A stretch of DNA of 64,000 nucleotides from SAR324 cluster bacterium. Its GTDB lineage: Bacteria > SAR324 > NAC60-12. How positions within the stretch are numbered: position 1 is the stretch's first letter; each line of letters opens with the position of its first letter. The DNA is taken from contig JACNJW010000039.1 in assembly GCA_014382365.1 (NCBI GenBank), forward strand, positions 1-64,000, in the 5' to 3' direction. The position numbers and the translations under genes were made by a program. Shown piece after piece: positions 19,339 through 29,338 of the stretch. Under the pieces are notes generated by a model that worked only from the letters and a program-made list of their open reading frames with translations, was not told where the DNA came from and searched no databases.

Positions 19339-20646
19339 TCAGTTAAGTTCTGTGAAATTTGCTCCAAGACGATGACGCAAAAGCTCTAAATTGTTTGGAA
19401 CTGCAGTCAGTGTCAGCAGTATTCCTTCCTCCTGATAGTCTATGTTGTCAACCCGACTCCATTCGTAAATATTAGCTAACTGCTGAGAGTGCTGATAGTC
19501 CAGTCGGATTGTCATGCTTTTCATTCTTTGATCGAAAAAACTCAGAATCTTATTCCTTAAATTTTCAACATACGTGCTTGTTTTTTCCAGACCATTATTC
19601 TCACCCTTGATGACTGAAATAAAAACTGCATCCGGAAATAATTTTTCCATCATCATCAAGCGGGTTGCTGACACCTGATCGATTTTATTAAATACTTTGA
19701 TGATCGGAATACATGAAGCGTCCAAATCTGATAACACCTCAGAAGTTGTTTTTAAATGCTCATCAATATCATCACTGGCATCTATTATCTGCAGCAACAA
19801 ATCTGCATCTTTAACTGTAACCAATGTAGAACGAAAAGCCGCAACTAATTCATGCGGTAACTGACTAATAAAACCTACAGTATCCGAAAGTAATACTTTT
19901 GGCCGTGAATCTTTATCTAAAAGTCTAGTTGTTGAATCGAGTGTTGCAAATAAACGGTCCTCCACTAACAAGCTGGAATTGGTCAGCAAATTCATGATTG
20001 TAGACTTACCTGCATTTGTGTAACCAATCAGACTCACTTGCAGACAGTTTGAGCGTCTTTGTTTTTGTGTGTTCCTTTCTTTTTCAACTCTTTTTAACTG
20101 GCCTTTTAGACGCGTAATGCGATCACGTAAAAACTGTCTGTCTTTTTCAATTTGTTTTTCACCAGTACCACGGGATGCCCCAATTCCACCTCGTTCCCGG
20201 TCAAGGTGTTTCCATAAGCCAACTAGTCGCGGCAACAAATATTCTGACTGTGCCAGACCTATTTGCAATTTTGCCTCACTGGTTCTGGCATTTTTTGCAA
20301 ATATTTTTAAAATTACCTGGGTCCGGTCCAGAATTTCGCATTCTAAAAATTCTTCTAGATTTTGTGTTTGTTTTGGACTGAGTGGATTATCCACAAGAAC
20401 TGCATCAACACTCTCATTCTGAATGAAATTTTTAATTTCATTCAGTTTCCCTTTACCAAAAAAATATGCCGGATGTATTTGAGCACGAGCCTGAATGATT
20501 TGGCCTGCTACTTCTCCACCAAGTGTGTAGGCTAGAGAAGACAACTCTTCCAGTGAACTCAAGACTTCAGTGTTTGCTCTGTGAGGAAGATGAAGTGAAA
20601 TAAGTAAGGCGCGCTTCCAATTATTGAATAATCTGTTATCGTCCAA
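19339..20646 (-). CDS. hflX: Ribosome-associated GTPase HflX
   Basis: A 435-residue HflX-family GTPase. The N-terminal HflX domain (about 1-195) includes LVDNPLSPKQTQNLEE and GGIGASRGTGEKQIE. The G domain follows, with the P-loop GYTNAGKS (208-215), switch motif DTVGFISQLPHEL and NKID. In known cases it splits stalled or stressed 70S ribosomes. Length is typical of proteobacterial HflX. No hfq neighbours it. It lies 145 nt upstream of murA on the same strand. Confidence 0.94.
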   Translation of the reverse strand: MDDNRLFNNWKRALLISLHLPHRANTEVLSSLEELSSLAYTLGGEVAGQIIQARAQIHPAYFFGKGKLNEIKNFIQNESVDAVLVDNPLSPKQTQNLEEFLECEILDRTQVILKIFAKNARTSEAKLQIGLAQSEYLLPRLVGLWKHLDRERGGIGASRGTGEKQIEKDRQFLRDRITRLKGQLKRVEKERNTQKQRRSNCLQVSLIGYTNAGKSTIMNLLTNSSLLVEDRLFATLDSTTRLLDKDSRPKVLLSDTVGFISQLPHELVAAFRSTLVTVKDADLLLQIIDASDDIDEHLKTTSEVLSDLDASCIPIIKVFNKIDQVSATRLMMMEKLFPDAVFISVIKGENNGLEKTSTYVENLRNKILSFFDQRMKSMTIRLDYQHSQQLANIYEWSRVDNIDYQEEGILLTLTAVPNNLELLRHRLGANFTELN

Positions 20647-20824
20647 ATAACCTCAGGTTAGCAACTAAATTCATGCAGTATTTTCGCACAACATTGTAGC
20701 ATTAATAAGTACTAAAAGTACAATGAAAATAAATTGAATTGTGCAATAAAAACTTAAAGTTCTATTCGAAATAATCCAATCATGAAAAAGACATTATCAA
20801 AGATAAACTTGCAAAACTAGACAG

Positions 20825-22375
20825 TTATAATTTGTTGTTTATGTAAATATCACGTATTTCACGTTTAAGTGTTTTTCCAGCAATATTTCGTGGAAAATCA
20901 GCAAGAATATGCACTGCATCCACACGTTGAAACTTTGCGTCCACCCGCTCATTAATCCAAATTTTTAAATCAGCGGTTGCAACATTTTGTTCATTGTGAA
21001 ATATGACTGCGGCAATTGGAATCTCACCCCATTTTTCATCAGGAACACCAAATACTGAAACTTCAGCCACAGCCGGATGCAGAATAACAACTTCCTCAAT
21101 GTCTTTTGGATAGACATTAACACCGCCGCTGATGATCATGTCTTTGACTCTATCCACTAAAAATAAATAGCCTTCCTCATCCATGTAACCTAAATCACCT
21201 GAATGAAGCCATCCGTCAACAATTGTCTTTTTGGTCAGATCTGCACGTTTATAATATCCCGGCATCATCATAGGCCCGCGACCGCAGATTTCTCCAACTT
21301 CCAGTGGGTCACACTGATCACCGTTTTCACTGAGGATGCGGATGTCAATAAATGCTGGTGCAGAACCCACAGATCCGACTTTACGCAGGGCATCATCACG
21401 ATCCAAAATTGAAAAGAAACCCTCAGTAACGCCGTACAACTCGTAGAATATGCCTGGTAAAACTTCATTCAGTTTGTGCTTGTATTCCAGCAGCAATGGA
21501 GCACCTACGTTTTGCAGCATTTCCAGTGAACTTAGTTTCTCTGCATTAAATTCAGGATGATTCAGCAGGGCCATGATTTGTGAAGGAACCATGATGATAT
21601 GCGTTACTTTTTCTTCCTCAATAGTCTGCAGAACTGCAGCTGCATCAAAACTGTGGTGTAAAATATAAGTTGCCCCCAAATACATCCAGGGCATAATATC
21701 CAGCATTGCTCCATTAAAAACAATTGCTCCTGCATGCAGTACAATACTTTCCGGACTCATACGCCAGGCTGTCGCAAAATGAGTGCAGTAATTTGCACGG
21801 ACGTAGTGTGTGTGAATAATCCCTTTCGGCGCACCGGTTGTGCCGCTGGAGTACATAATGTTGTATACGTCAGTATCACTCAGGTCTGCATCCGGTGGCT
21901 CAGATTCAGCAGCTGCGGAAATAAAATCTGTATAGGACTTAAATCCGGGAATCGTTTCAGTACTACGCTGAGCTTCGTCTGTACCGATCAGAATCCAGTG
22001 CTGACTTTGAATTGCAGGCAGCTCAGTTTTAATTTTTTCCAGAGTTGCCGCAAAAGCCGCATCCGCAAAAACCAGCTCTGTATCAGAGTCCTGCAGTAGT
22101 GTTGTCAGTCCGGAAGCCTGCAGTAATGGACTGCCTGGTACAATTACGATTCCTGTTTTTGCGGCAGCCCAGTAAAGCAGCATCAACTCTTCACAATTTG
22201 GCAGGACAGTTGCCATTTTTTGTCCCTTACAAAATCCGGCATTCAACAAAGCATTGGCCAGACGATTTACGCGAATATTTAATTCAAAAAAATTTAAACG
22301 TTCCTTTCCGATCACAATAGCAAGATGTTCGGAGCGATAAAGTGCATGTCGAGGTAATAAAGAGCCGATATTCAT
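20825..22375 (-). CDS. AMP-dependent acyl-CoA synthetase/ligase
   Basis: A 516-residue ANL-superfamily adenylating enzyme. The P-loop-like motif is MYSSGTTGAPKG (about 170-181); YELYGVTEGFF, GWLHSGDLGYMDEEGYL and the C-terminal catalytic lysine region PRNIAGKTLKREIRD are all present. It probably activates a carboxylic acid (fatty or aryl) to the CoA thioester in the cytoplasm; the substrate is not determinable. It stands alone on the minus strand, divergent from the S41 protease gene. Confidence 0.83.
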   Translation of the reverse strand: MNIGSLLPRHALYRSEHLAIVIGKERLNFFELNIRVNRLANALLNAGFCKGQKMATVLPNCEELMLLYWAAAKTGIVIVPGSPLLQASGLTTLLQDSDTELVFADAAFAATLEKIKTELPAIQSQHWILIGTDEAQRSTETIPGFKSYTDFISAAAESEPPDADLSDTDVYNIMYSSGTTGAPKGIIHTHYVRANYCTHFATAWRMSPESIVLHAGAIVFNGAMLDIMPWMYLGATYILHHSFDAAAVLQTIEEEKVTHIIMVPSQIMALLNHPEFNAEKLSSLEMLQNVGAPLLLEYKHKLNEVLPGIFYELYGVTEGFFSILDRDDALRKVGSVGSAPAFIDIRILSENGDQCDPLEVGEICGRGPMMMPGYYKRADLTKKTIVDGWLHSGDLGYMDEEGYLFLVDRVKDMIISGGVNVYPKDIEEVVILHPAVAEVSVFGVPDEKWGEIPIAAVIFHNEQNVATADLKIWINERVDAKFQRVDAVHILADFPRNIAGKTLKREIRDIYINNKL

Positions 22376-22541
22376 GTGTAAATTATTTGTACGTTAAATA
22401 AAGAAACAGCAAAATAAAAATTTTTAGTGCTGTGATAAATAACACAGACACTTTGCATTTTCAAGAAAAAGCTGGAATCATCAAGTGTAATAGTTATTAT
22501 GCAACAATTTACTCATTCACTATTTATACTTTTGCAACTGG

Positions 22542-25277
22542 ATGCAACAAATAATCAAACAGTTCCTGTGTTCCATAATTCTGCTCTCTCTCGTTTTCAG
22601 CAGTTGCAGTAACAATGGTGGCTACCCGCTAAATCCGCTTCCGGCTACTCATACAGCACCTGAAGCTCCACTGCTGGCAGAGGTGCTGATGCATCTGCAG
22701 TTGGATTATGTTACACCGGAAAAACTGCTTCCTGAAAAATTACTGCATGGTGCTTTGAAGGAACTTGGTCGGATGGTTCCCGAAGTTTGGGTTGTTGCAG
22801 AAATGGAAGCAAAAGGTTCCGGCCTAAATTTGAAAATAATGGTTGAAAATGAATATACTGTTCTTTCTGTATCTGAACTGAGGGGATTGTCTGATCTTCA
22901 GCATATTTTGCAAAAGTTGATACAGCAGCTTTTAAAAATGAATTTACAACAGTCTCAGTTAAAAATTGAACAGGTGCTTGCAAGTGGTATTTTAAACATG
23001 TTGGATGCCTATTCGGTTTTACTTCCACATGAAATATATAATGAGTTCAACATTAACATCGGCGGTCAATTTGCTGGAGTAGGCCTGGTTGTAGGAATCA
23101 GAGATGACCAGTTAACTGTGATTGCCCCTATGGATGGCAGTCCTGCGGCATTGGCCGGAATGCTGCCACTTGATCGTATTGTTGCAGTTGATCGGCAAAA
23201 AACAAAGCACATGACTCTGGATGAAATTCTTCACCGTATGCGGGGCAAAATAGGAACTTCAGTCAGGCTCAGTGTTTTACGTAAAGGTCAGGCAAAAACT
23301 TTAGAATTTGAACTATTGCGAACAGAAATTAAGCTTGAAAGCGTTGAAGCATTTAATCTGGAAAGCGGTAGTAAAACTATACGTTATGTCAGAATTAAGA
23401 ATTTTCAAATTGATACAGCTCAAGAGTTGAAAAAGAAGCTAGGCGAGTTGAATAATATCCAAGGTTTGATTCTGGATCTTCGCAATAATCCTGGAGGTTT
23501 GTTGGAGGAAGCTGTTCGTGTAAGTGATTTGTTTTTACGGGGTAAGAAGCGCATCGTAAGTACCAGAGGTACGAATCTCTCCACTATCCATAATGCAAAA
23601 AATCTTTTTGCGGAAGAACATTTATTGAAAATTCCACTGGTTGTACTAATAAACCGCGGTAGTGCCTCTGCTTCAGAAATTGTGGCTGCGGCCTTCAAAC
23701 AAAATAAACGGGCACTTGTGGTTGGTGAGCAAAGTTTTGGCAAAGGTACTGTACAGACGCTTTGGAATATGAAAGACGGTTCCGGACTAAAATTAACCAT
23801 CGCAGAATATCTAACTCCTTCAGGACTTTCAATTCACAATGTTGGTGTTATGCCATCCCTGCAAATGGTTCCAGTTAATGTGCCAGAGTTCTTAAGTCAG
23901 GAATCCGAGTTTAGCAGCCAGTATCGGCGTTTCGGACTACTGCCGGAAACTCTGAGCAAAGAAGCTAAAAATGATGCTCGAATACTGCAATTAAGCTACT
24001 TGTCCGCCAATGTTAAGCTGTTTGATGAAACTGAGATAATAGTTGACAGTGAAAAGATTAATAAATTAGACGCAGATATCTTCATCAAAATCGCAAAAAA
24101 TGTTTTGTCTCAGGCAGACACAGAAAATCACAATTCTACAGTACGGAAGATTTACCGTCAGACAGAACAACTCGAAACTAAAAAAATTATAGCTGCACTG
24201 GCAAAACACGGGATAGACTGGAGCCTGAATCCCTACTTAAAAAATGTGACTGCAGATAAAATTAAATTGAACTGGTTTGCAGAAAAAGTTGCGGAAGATA
24301 TACTAAAATTAACAATACAACTGAAGAATAATGGTGAAAATATAATTCAGCGTTTACTGGTTGTCACAAAGTCTGCAAATGCACTATTAGATGGTTTGGA
24401 ATTTCCTATCGGGAAACTCGAGCCGGAAAGAGAGGCTACCCGTAGTCTTTATGTAAAAATACCTGCAGGAATGATGGAAGAGTTGGAACCAGTTCAACTT
24501 GTGTTGTTTGATTATAAAATGGAAAAGTTGAAATCTGTTCAAGAAAAATTAGTGTTTCCTGCTAAACGGATATCTGCTTTCATGCTGAGGTTAAAAATTT
24601 ATGACAATGGAAAGTTTGGGAGTCAGGGTAATGGTGACGGTAAAGTACAGGTAGGAGAAACTATTGCACTGCGTTTTATAATTGCCAACAGCAGCAAAAA
24701 TTCTGTACCGGAATTATTATTGAAAATACGGGGTTTGGATGGGAACTTCAAAATTGACCGTGGAAAAATCGTACTGAAAAATTTACTTCCGAAAGTTAAA
24801 TATACAGATCATTTCATTTTTGAAACTTTTGCGCAAACAAAAAATTTGGGCAAAATCAGTCTGGAAATTGTTGACACTAAATCTGGTCATCCAGGGATCG
24901 ACTATCTTTGGGATTTAGAAAAAACACTGCCTGTACAAAGGCTGGCTACACCTAAATTATTTGGAGTCAACTGGCAGGACAAAAAAGGAAATATTGTGGA
25001 AGCAGTTACTGACTTGGAGTCACTGGTTTTAAGAGGCAAAGTCAGCAATACTGCCGATATCCGGGATGTTTTTGTTCACTTGAATGATCAAAAAGTATTT
25101 TATTCAGTAAACAATTCAGTAACTGATGGAATTGCTGCTCAAGAAAAAAACAAAAATGTGTTCAACTTCAAAACAGCACTTAATCTGGTACCAGGAAGAA
25201 ATCAAATTTCAATCTATTACAGAAGCCGTACCGGATTTACTTCTGAGCGCAGGTTTCGGATTATGCGCAGCGAATGA
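22542..25277 (+). CDS. Lipoprotein S41 (C-terminal-processing type) serine protease with long C-terminal extension
   Basis: A 911-residue predicted lipoprotein: hydrophobic signal and lipobox VFSSC with Cys22. A PDZ domain (about 170-270; FAGVGLVVGIRDDQL, GSPAALAGML) is followed by the S41 peptidase core. The catalytic dyad is Ser376 (in RGSASASEI) and Lys401 (in QSFGKGTVQT), 25 apart as in CtpA. Beyond residue 460 about 450 extra residues form beta-rich, probably Ig-like segments (GNGDGKVQVGETIALRF). This resembles long deltaproteobacterial S41 proteins rather than the short Ctp. Envelope-protein processing is inferred. Confidence 0.87.
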   Translation: MQQIIKQFLCSIILLSLVFSSCSNNGGYPLNPLPATHTAPEAPLLAEVLMHLQLDYVTPEKLLPEKLLHGALKELGRMVPEVWVVAEMEAKGSGLNLKIMVENEYTVLSVSELRGLSDLQHILQKLIQQLLKMNLQQSQLKIEQVLASGILNMLDAYSVLLPHEIYNEFNINIGGQFAGVGLVVGIRDDQLTVIAPMDGSPAALAGMLPLDRIVAVDRQKTKHMTLDEILHRMRGKIGTSVRLSVLRKGQAKTLEFELLRTEIKLESVEAFNLESGSKTIRYVRIKNFQIDTAQELKKKLGELNNIQGLILDLRNNPGGLLEEAVRVSDLFLRGKKRIVSTRGTNLSTIHNAKNLFAEEHLLKIPLVVLINRGSASASEIVAAAFKQNKRALVVGEQSFGKGTVQTLWNMKDGSGLKLTIAEYLTPSGLSIHNVGVMPSLQMVPVNVPEFLSQESEFSSQYRRFGLLPETLSKEAKNDARILQLSYLSANVKLFDETEIIVDSEKINKLDADIFIKIAKNVLSQADTENHNSTVRKIYRQTEQLETKKIIAALAKHGIDWSLNPYLKNVTADKIKLNWFAEKVAEDILKLTIQLKNNGENIIQRLLVVTKSANALLDGLEFPIGKLEPEREATRSLYVKIPAGMMEELEPVQLVLFDYKMEKLKSVQEKLVFPAKRISAFMLRLKIYDNGKFGSQGNGDGKVQVGETIALRFIIANSSKNSVPELLLKIRGLDGNFKIDRGKIVLKNLLPKVKYTDHFIFETFAQTKNLGKISLEIVDTKSGHPGIDYLWDLEKTLPVQRLATPKLFGVNWQDKKGNIVEAVTDLESLVLRGKVSNTADIRDVFVHLNDQKVFYSVNNSVTDGIAAQEKNKNVFNFKTALNLVPGRNQISIYYRSRTGFTSERRFRIMRSE

Positions 25278-25335
25278 AAAATAATTTTCAAATTAAGGTA
25301 GTAAAAGGAACAGTTCCGGGATGCGGAAATATACT

Positions 25336-25821
25336 TCAGCGGTAATTTGTAAACTGAACATCAAAGTCAAAATCCTGCTCTTTAATTTCCTGCATCACAG
25401 TTTGCAGATCATCCTTTTTTTTGCTACTCACTCTCACAGAATCACTTTGAGTTTGCGGTTGCACTTTGACTTTGAGGCCTTTAATAAACTGATTTATTTT
25501 TTTACACTGCTCTTTGGTCAATCCCTGCTGAACAGTGATCTCTTTCTTTTGAACTCTTCCGCTGGGCTCTGTCTTTCCGTAAACAAGAGATTTGACCGGT
25601 ACTGAGCGTTTAATCAACTTTGTCAGTAATATGTCGATTGTAGTTTGCATTTTTAATTCATCGTCTGCAGTGATCATTAATGCAGGTTTTTCTTTGTCTA
25701 GTTCAATTTCACAGTTTGTACCTTTAAAGTCATAGCGATTGTTAATCTCCCTACGTGCCTGATCTACTGCATTGGTAACTTCCTGAATATCAATTTCACA
25801 AACAATATCAAATGAAGACAT
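25336..25821 (-). CDS. yajQ: YajQ-family nucleotide-binding protein
   Basis: A 161-residue protein, normal for YajQ, with two ferredoxin-like halves. It has the conserved start SSFDIVCEIDIQEVTNAVDQ, the motif INNRYDFKGTNCEIEL and the end DDLQTVMQEIKEQDFD. Family members bind nucleotides (cyclic di-GMP in Xanthomonas) and some regulate transcription. No partner gene is adjacent; prfB lies 39 nt upstream on the same strand, so cotranscription is possible. The gene converges with the S41 protease. Confidence 0.93.
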   Translation of the reverse strand: MSSFDIVCEIDIQEVTNAVDQARREINNRYDFKGTNCEIELDKEKPALMITADDELKMQTTIDILLTKLIKRSVPVKSLVYGKTEPSGRVQKKEITVQQGLTKEQCKKINQFIKGLKVKVQPQTQSDSVRVSSKKKDDLQTVMQEIKEQDFDFDVQFTNYR

Positions 25822-25860
25822 ATTAAGTTTCTTTGTTTGGGGTTATTATTTTGTTTAATT

Positions 25861-26965
25861 TCAACACACTTTTTGAGAAAGAGCAGCCTTAATAAAACCA
25901 TTAATATCACCATTTAGAACGGCTTGAGTATTACCTGCTTCCCGATTTGTCCGATGGTCCTTGACCATCTGATATGGATGTAAAACATAGCTCCTGATCT
26001 GACTGCCCCAGGCATTTTCCTGTTTTTTGCTGTTCTGGAGATCTTTTTCCTTGTTCAGTTCTTTTTGCTGCAAATCAAATAATTGTGCCTTGAGCATTTT
26101 CATGGCAGTTGCTTTGTTCTTATGCTGAGAACGTTCGTTTTGGCATTGCACTACTATTCCACTGGGCATATGCGTTATTCTTACTGCAGAATCTGTGGTG
26201 TTAACATGCTGACCGCCTGCACCACTGGCACGGTAGGTGTCAACCCGAATGTCATCTGTCAGGATTTCAACTTCTACATCTTCATCAATTTCTGCATAAA
26301 CAAAAACAGAAGCAAAGGAAGTGTGGCGTCGTTTTTGTGAATCAAAAGGTGAAATGCGAACCAGTCGGTGAACCCCAATTTCTGCTTTCAGCTTTCCATA
26401 AACATAAGGACCTGCAACAGAAAAGGTGACAGACTTGATTCCGGCCTCATCCCCTGGTTGATAGTCCAAAAGTTGATATTTAAAGCCTTCCTCTGAAATC
26501 CATCTACGGTACATTTCGTGGAGCATTGAGGCCCAATCTGTAGATTCGGTACCACCTGCACCTGGATGAATTGAAACAATTGCATTTCTGTCATCTGCTT
26601 CACCATTAAAAAGCCCAGTGATCTCTAAGGAATCTAGTTCAAAATCCAGTTTTTCACATGAATCAAGAATTTCTTTCAGCAGTTCTGTATCCTCATCTTC
26701 GCGATATAAATCTGCGGCCGCAGAGAGATCTTCATGTAGCGAATCCAGATTTTCCCAACCATTGATGGAATCTCCTAAACGCGAAATCTGCTTTAAGAGA
26801 ACAGTACGTTCAGACTGTGGTAATTCCCAAAATCCGTCCTCGGTTGTTTTGGACTCCAAATCCTGCATTTGTGTTCGTTTGTCAGAGACTTCAAAGAAAC
26901 CCTTCTAAGTCGCCCAGCCTCTGAGTCAAACCATCAATCCTGGTACTGATTTCTTCGCTCAACAT
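25861..26965 (-). CDS. prfB: Peptide chain release factor 2 (programmed +1 frameshift)
   Basis: RF2 recognises UGA and UAA. The reading starts at ATG 26965 (AAAGGA upstream), runs 24 codons to an in-frame TGA at 26891-26893, then shifts +1 by skipping one T and continues with Glu-Val-Ser-Asp to the stop at 25861. The downstream frame carries the stop-codon-reading tripeptide Ser-Pro-Phe in VRISPFDSQ and the catalytic GGQ in RASGAGGQHVNTTD. The total is about 367 residues, usual for RF2. The second frame alone (from ATG 26868) would lack the N-terminal helices. It is followed by yajQ. Confidence 0.95.
26891..26905 (-). promoter_or_regulatory. prfB programmed +1 frameshift site
   Basis: On the minus strand the sequence is GAAGGGTTTCTTTGA. 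A Shine-Dalgarno-like GAAGGG lies three bases before the slippery CTT, which is followed by the TGA that RF2 itself recognises. This is the same arrangement as E. coli prfB (AGGGGG, UAU, CUU, UGA). When RF2 is scarce, ribosomes slip +1 and make more RF2. Confidence 0.93.
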
Positions 26966-27128
26966 TGGTACAAATCCTTTTAATTTAAGGGAAATATTAA
27001 TCCACCAAGGCTATGGTTTATTAATTGAAATAACAAGTTTAAATCTAAAACGCTTGTGTTTGATGTGTGGCCCAGTATGGTGGTTTAGTGAAATAAAAAA
27101 ACAATTTTGTAATTTGAAATATAAAAAA

Positions 27129-27821
27129 ATGAAGCAAAATAAATCATCTTTTTCAAGACCAATATTTTATACCAGTTTTTCTTTACTGTTTTTCCTGTTG
27201 AGTGCCTGCAAAACGACAGACCTCAAAGACAAAGCAAACCTTTTGCCTTATATGCAGAAACCTGTGGCTTTTCTGACAATAAAATCTCCAAAGAACCTGG
27301 AGACAGTTTGGCCGGAATTAATGGACAGGATTGAGCAGCGCTTACGCGATTTGCCTGCACTGGGAAAGGTAGAAGGAGTCAAAGAAATTAATCAGAAATT
27401 AAAAAACAACCCCAAACTCCTCACTCAATTCAGGAGTTATCTGAGTACATTGACTCTTACGGGTATTTCAGAAAAGGAACTTGCCTGGAAACTTGAAGAT
27501 GAATTGAACAGTCCTTACTTTTTACTGCTGGATTTGGTTTCATTTCCTTGTACAAAGGAATGTCCTTCAAATGAACAGTGGGTAGTTCGACTAAAATTGA
27601 TTGAGGCACATTCTGGTGAACAGGTTTATCGGGTCAGGTTACAGCATAAGCTTGATGAAGACGAAAAAACTGCCGAATCATACAGTGAATTAGCAGCTAA
27701 ACTTACTGCGGAAGTGGTAGATGAGTTTGCTGCAGGATTTATTGTGCCGTGGCATCGCTGGCGATATGAGCATTTAAAACCAGCAACGGAACGCACTTTA
27801 CGCAGCAAAACCGGAATTTAG
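27129..27821 (+). CDS. Putative lipoprotein, unknown function
   Basis: A 230-residue protein starting at ATG 27129. An upstream in-frame ATG at 27054 would place 25 unlikely residues before the signal. The N-terminus is basic and then hydrophobic, ending in the lipobox LLSAC (Cys about 27), so it should be lipid-anchored. The body is mixed alpha/beta with a conserved-looking strand PYFLLLDLVSFP and the Cys pair-like segment CTKEC. It resembles periplasmic lipoproteins of unknown function; no domain recognised. It lies 25 nt upstream of tpm on the same strand. Confidence 0.7.
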   Translation: MKQNKSSFSRPIFYTSFSLLFFLLSACKTTDLKDKANLLPYMQKPVAFLTIKSPKNLETVWPELMDRIEQRLRDLPALGKVEGVKEINQKLKNNPKLLTQFRSYLSTLTLTGISEKELAWKLEDELNSPYFLLLDLVSFPCTKECPSNEQWVVRLKLIEAHSGEQVYRVRLQHKLDEDEKTAESYSELAAKLTAEVVDEFAAGFIVPWHRWRYEHLKPATERTLRSKTGI

Positions 27822-27846
27822 TTTTATCTTCAAAGTAATTATTTTT

Positions 27847-28491
27847 ATGAATCAGTGGGAGGCACGTTGGCAGGAAGGCCGGATTGGTTTTCATCTGCCT
27901 GCAGTAAACACATACTTGTTACGATATTCTGCAGAATTGTTGCAACAAGACACCGAAAGAGTCTTTGTTCCTCTTTGCGGCAAAACTCTTGACTTGAACT
28001 GGCTAGCCGCAAGAACCCAAAAAGTAGTTGGTGTTGAACTGGTAGAAAAGGCAGTTGCAGATTTTTATCAGGAAAATGAACTAAGTTATACAATTCAGCA
28101 GTCAGGTAATTTACGTCTTTTCTGTAATACTGAAATAGATCTTTATCAAGGTGATTTCTTTGAATTGTTTTCGGAACAAACTGATACATTTAAAGCCATT
28201 TATGACCGTGGTTCTATAGTTGCGATTGAGCAGTCGGAAAGACAAAAGTATGTTGAACATCTGATGTCATTCCTTGAACCTGGAGGCAGGCTTTTACTGG
28301 TTAGCCTGGAATATAAACAAGAACAAATGTCGGGTCCTCCATATAGCGTTTCCCGGGAAGAAATTGAAATGCTGTGTTCTCCATTTGGGTCGCTTCAATT
28401 GTTGGAAAGCTGTGATATCCTTGATGAACGATTACTTAAAAAAGGTCTGGATGGAATCTTAGAGTGCGTATTTTTATTACAGAAACATTAA
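27847..28491 (+). CDS. tpm: Thiopurine S-methyltransferase family protein
   Basis: A 214-residue SAM-dependent methyltransferase of the TPMT family, length normal. It has the diagnostic N-terminus NQWEARWQEGRIGFHLPAVN, then VPLCGKTLDLNWLA and VVGVELVEKAV (SAM site), and AIYDRGSIVAIE. In other bacteria Tpm methylates selenite, tellurite or thiopurines; the natural substrate here is unknown. It is followed 31 nt later by kdsB. Confidence 0.9.
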   Translation: MNQWEARWQEGRIGFHLPAVNTYLLRYSAELLQQDTERVFVPLCGKTLDLNWLAARTQKVVGVELVEKAVADFYQENELSYTIQQSGNLRLFCNTEIDLYQGDFFELFSEQTDTFKAIYDRGSIVAIEQSERQKYVEHLMSFLEPGGRLLLVSLEYKQEQMSGPPYSVSREEIEMLCSPFGSLQLLESCDILDERLLKKGLDGILECVFLLQKH

Positions 28492-28522
28492 TTTTAGCTA
28501 TTCTCAAACCGAGCAAAATATT

Positions 28523-29287
28523 GTGAGTAGTAGTGACTATCAAAAAACTTTAGCAATCATTCCTGCACGCTATGCCTCTACGAGGTTTCCGGGCAAGCCA
28601 CTGGTGGAAATTGCAGGTAAAGCAATGATTCAGCATGTCTGGGAGCGTGCGGTGCAGACACCGTCAATTGATGAGGTTTTGGTGGCAACAGATGATCAGC
28701 GTATTGTTGCTGCAGCTGAAAAGTTTGGAGCGGATGTGGTACTGACAAGTCCGGAACATAAAACTGGAACAGACAGAATTGTTGAAGCACTTGCAGAACG
28801 TTCTTGTGACTGGGTACTCAATATTCAAGGTGATGAACCGTTGGTTTTGCCTGCTGATTTAGAAAATCTGATTCAAAAAGCAAAAACAACTGAAGACACA
28901 AAAGCTGCAACGCTGATTTACAATATTACTGATGAAGCGCAGTTACATGATCCCAATGTGGTAAAGGTTACTTTAAACCTCAAAGGGCAGGCACTTTATT
29001 TTTCACGTTCTCTGATTCCATTCCCCAGATCCGCAGATGCAGTTAATTTTACGATTTGGAGGCACCTGGGTGTATATCTTTTTAAACGTGATTTCCTTTT
29101 ACAGTTTAATCAATGGCCCCGGACTTTGTTGGAGCAGACCGAACAATTGGAACAATTGCGGATTCTGGAAAATGGTGAAACCTTAGTTTGTGTGGAAGCT
29201 GAAAATGACGGAATTGGTGTAGACGTTCCTGAGGATGTTCAATATGCAGAAATGATGCTGAAAGAACAAAAAATTACTTCAGCATAA
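28523..29287 (+). CDS. kdsB: 3-deoxy-manno-octulosonate cytidylyltransferase KdsB
   Basis: A 254-residue CMP-Kdo synthetase, normal length. It has IIPARYASTRFPGKPLVEIA at the nucleotide site, NIQGDEPLV, and the C-terminal AENDGIGVDVPEDV. It activates Kdo with CTP for lipid A/LPS core synthesis, so the cell has an LPS outer membrane. The first codon is GTG at 28523 with no strong ribosome-binding site; the next in-frame codons are three Ser, and translation may be coupled to tpm. Confidence 0.95.
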   Translation: MSSSDYQKTLAIIPARYASTRFPGKPLVEIAGKAMIQHVWERAVQTPSIDEVLVATDDQRIVAAAEKFGADVVLTSPEHKTGTDRIVEALAERSCDWVLNIQGDEPLVLPADLENLIQKAKTTEDTKAATLIYNITDEAQLHDPNVVKVTLNLKGQALYFSRSLIPFPRSADAVNFTIWRHLGVYLFKRDFLLQFNQWPRTLLEQTEQLEQLRILENGETLVCVEAENDGIGVDVPEDVQYAEMMLKEQKITSA

Positions 29288-29315
29288 TATTTTAAATATG
29301 GTCTGAGCTTAAAAC

Positions 29316-29338
29316 TAAATTTAGCAGATCTAAATTTA
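29316..29338. terminator. AT-rich perfect inverted repeat between convergent genes
   Basis: TAAATTTAG (29316-29324) and CTAAATTTA (29330-29338) are perfect 9-bp arms around a 5-nt loop, between the ends of kdsB (plus) and the 85-residue protein gene (minus); the right arm just enters the latter's last codon. A bidirectional transcription end is plausible, but the stem has little GC and no clean T tract. Confidence 0.35.

Noticed and set aside
27054-27128. Earlier start for the lipoprotein gene
   Set aside because: It would bury the signal peptide 25 residues inside the protein; the ATG at 27129 gives a proper lipoprotein signal.
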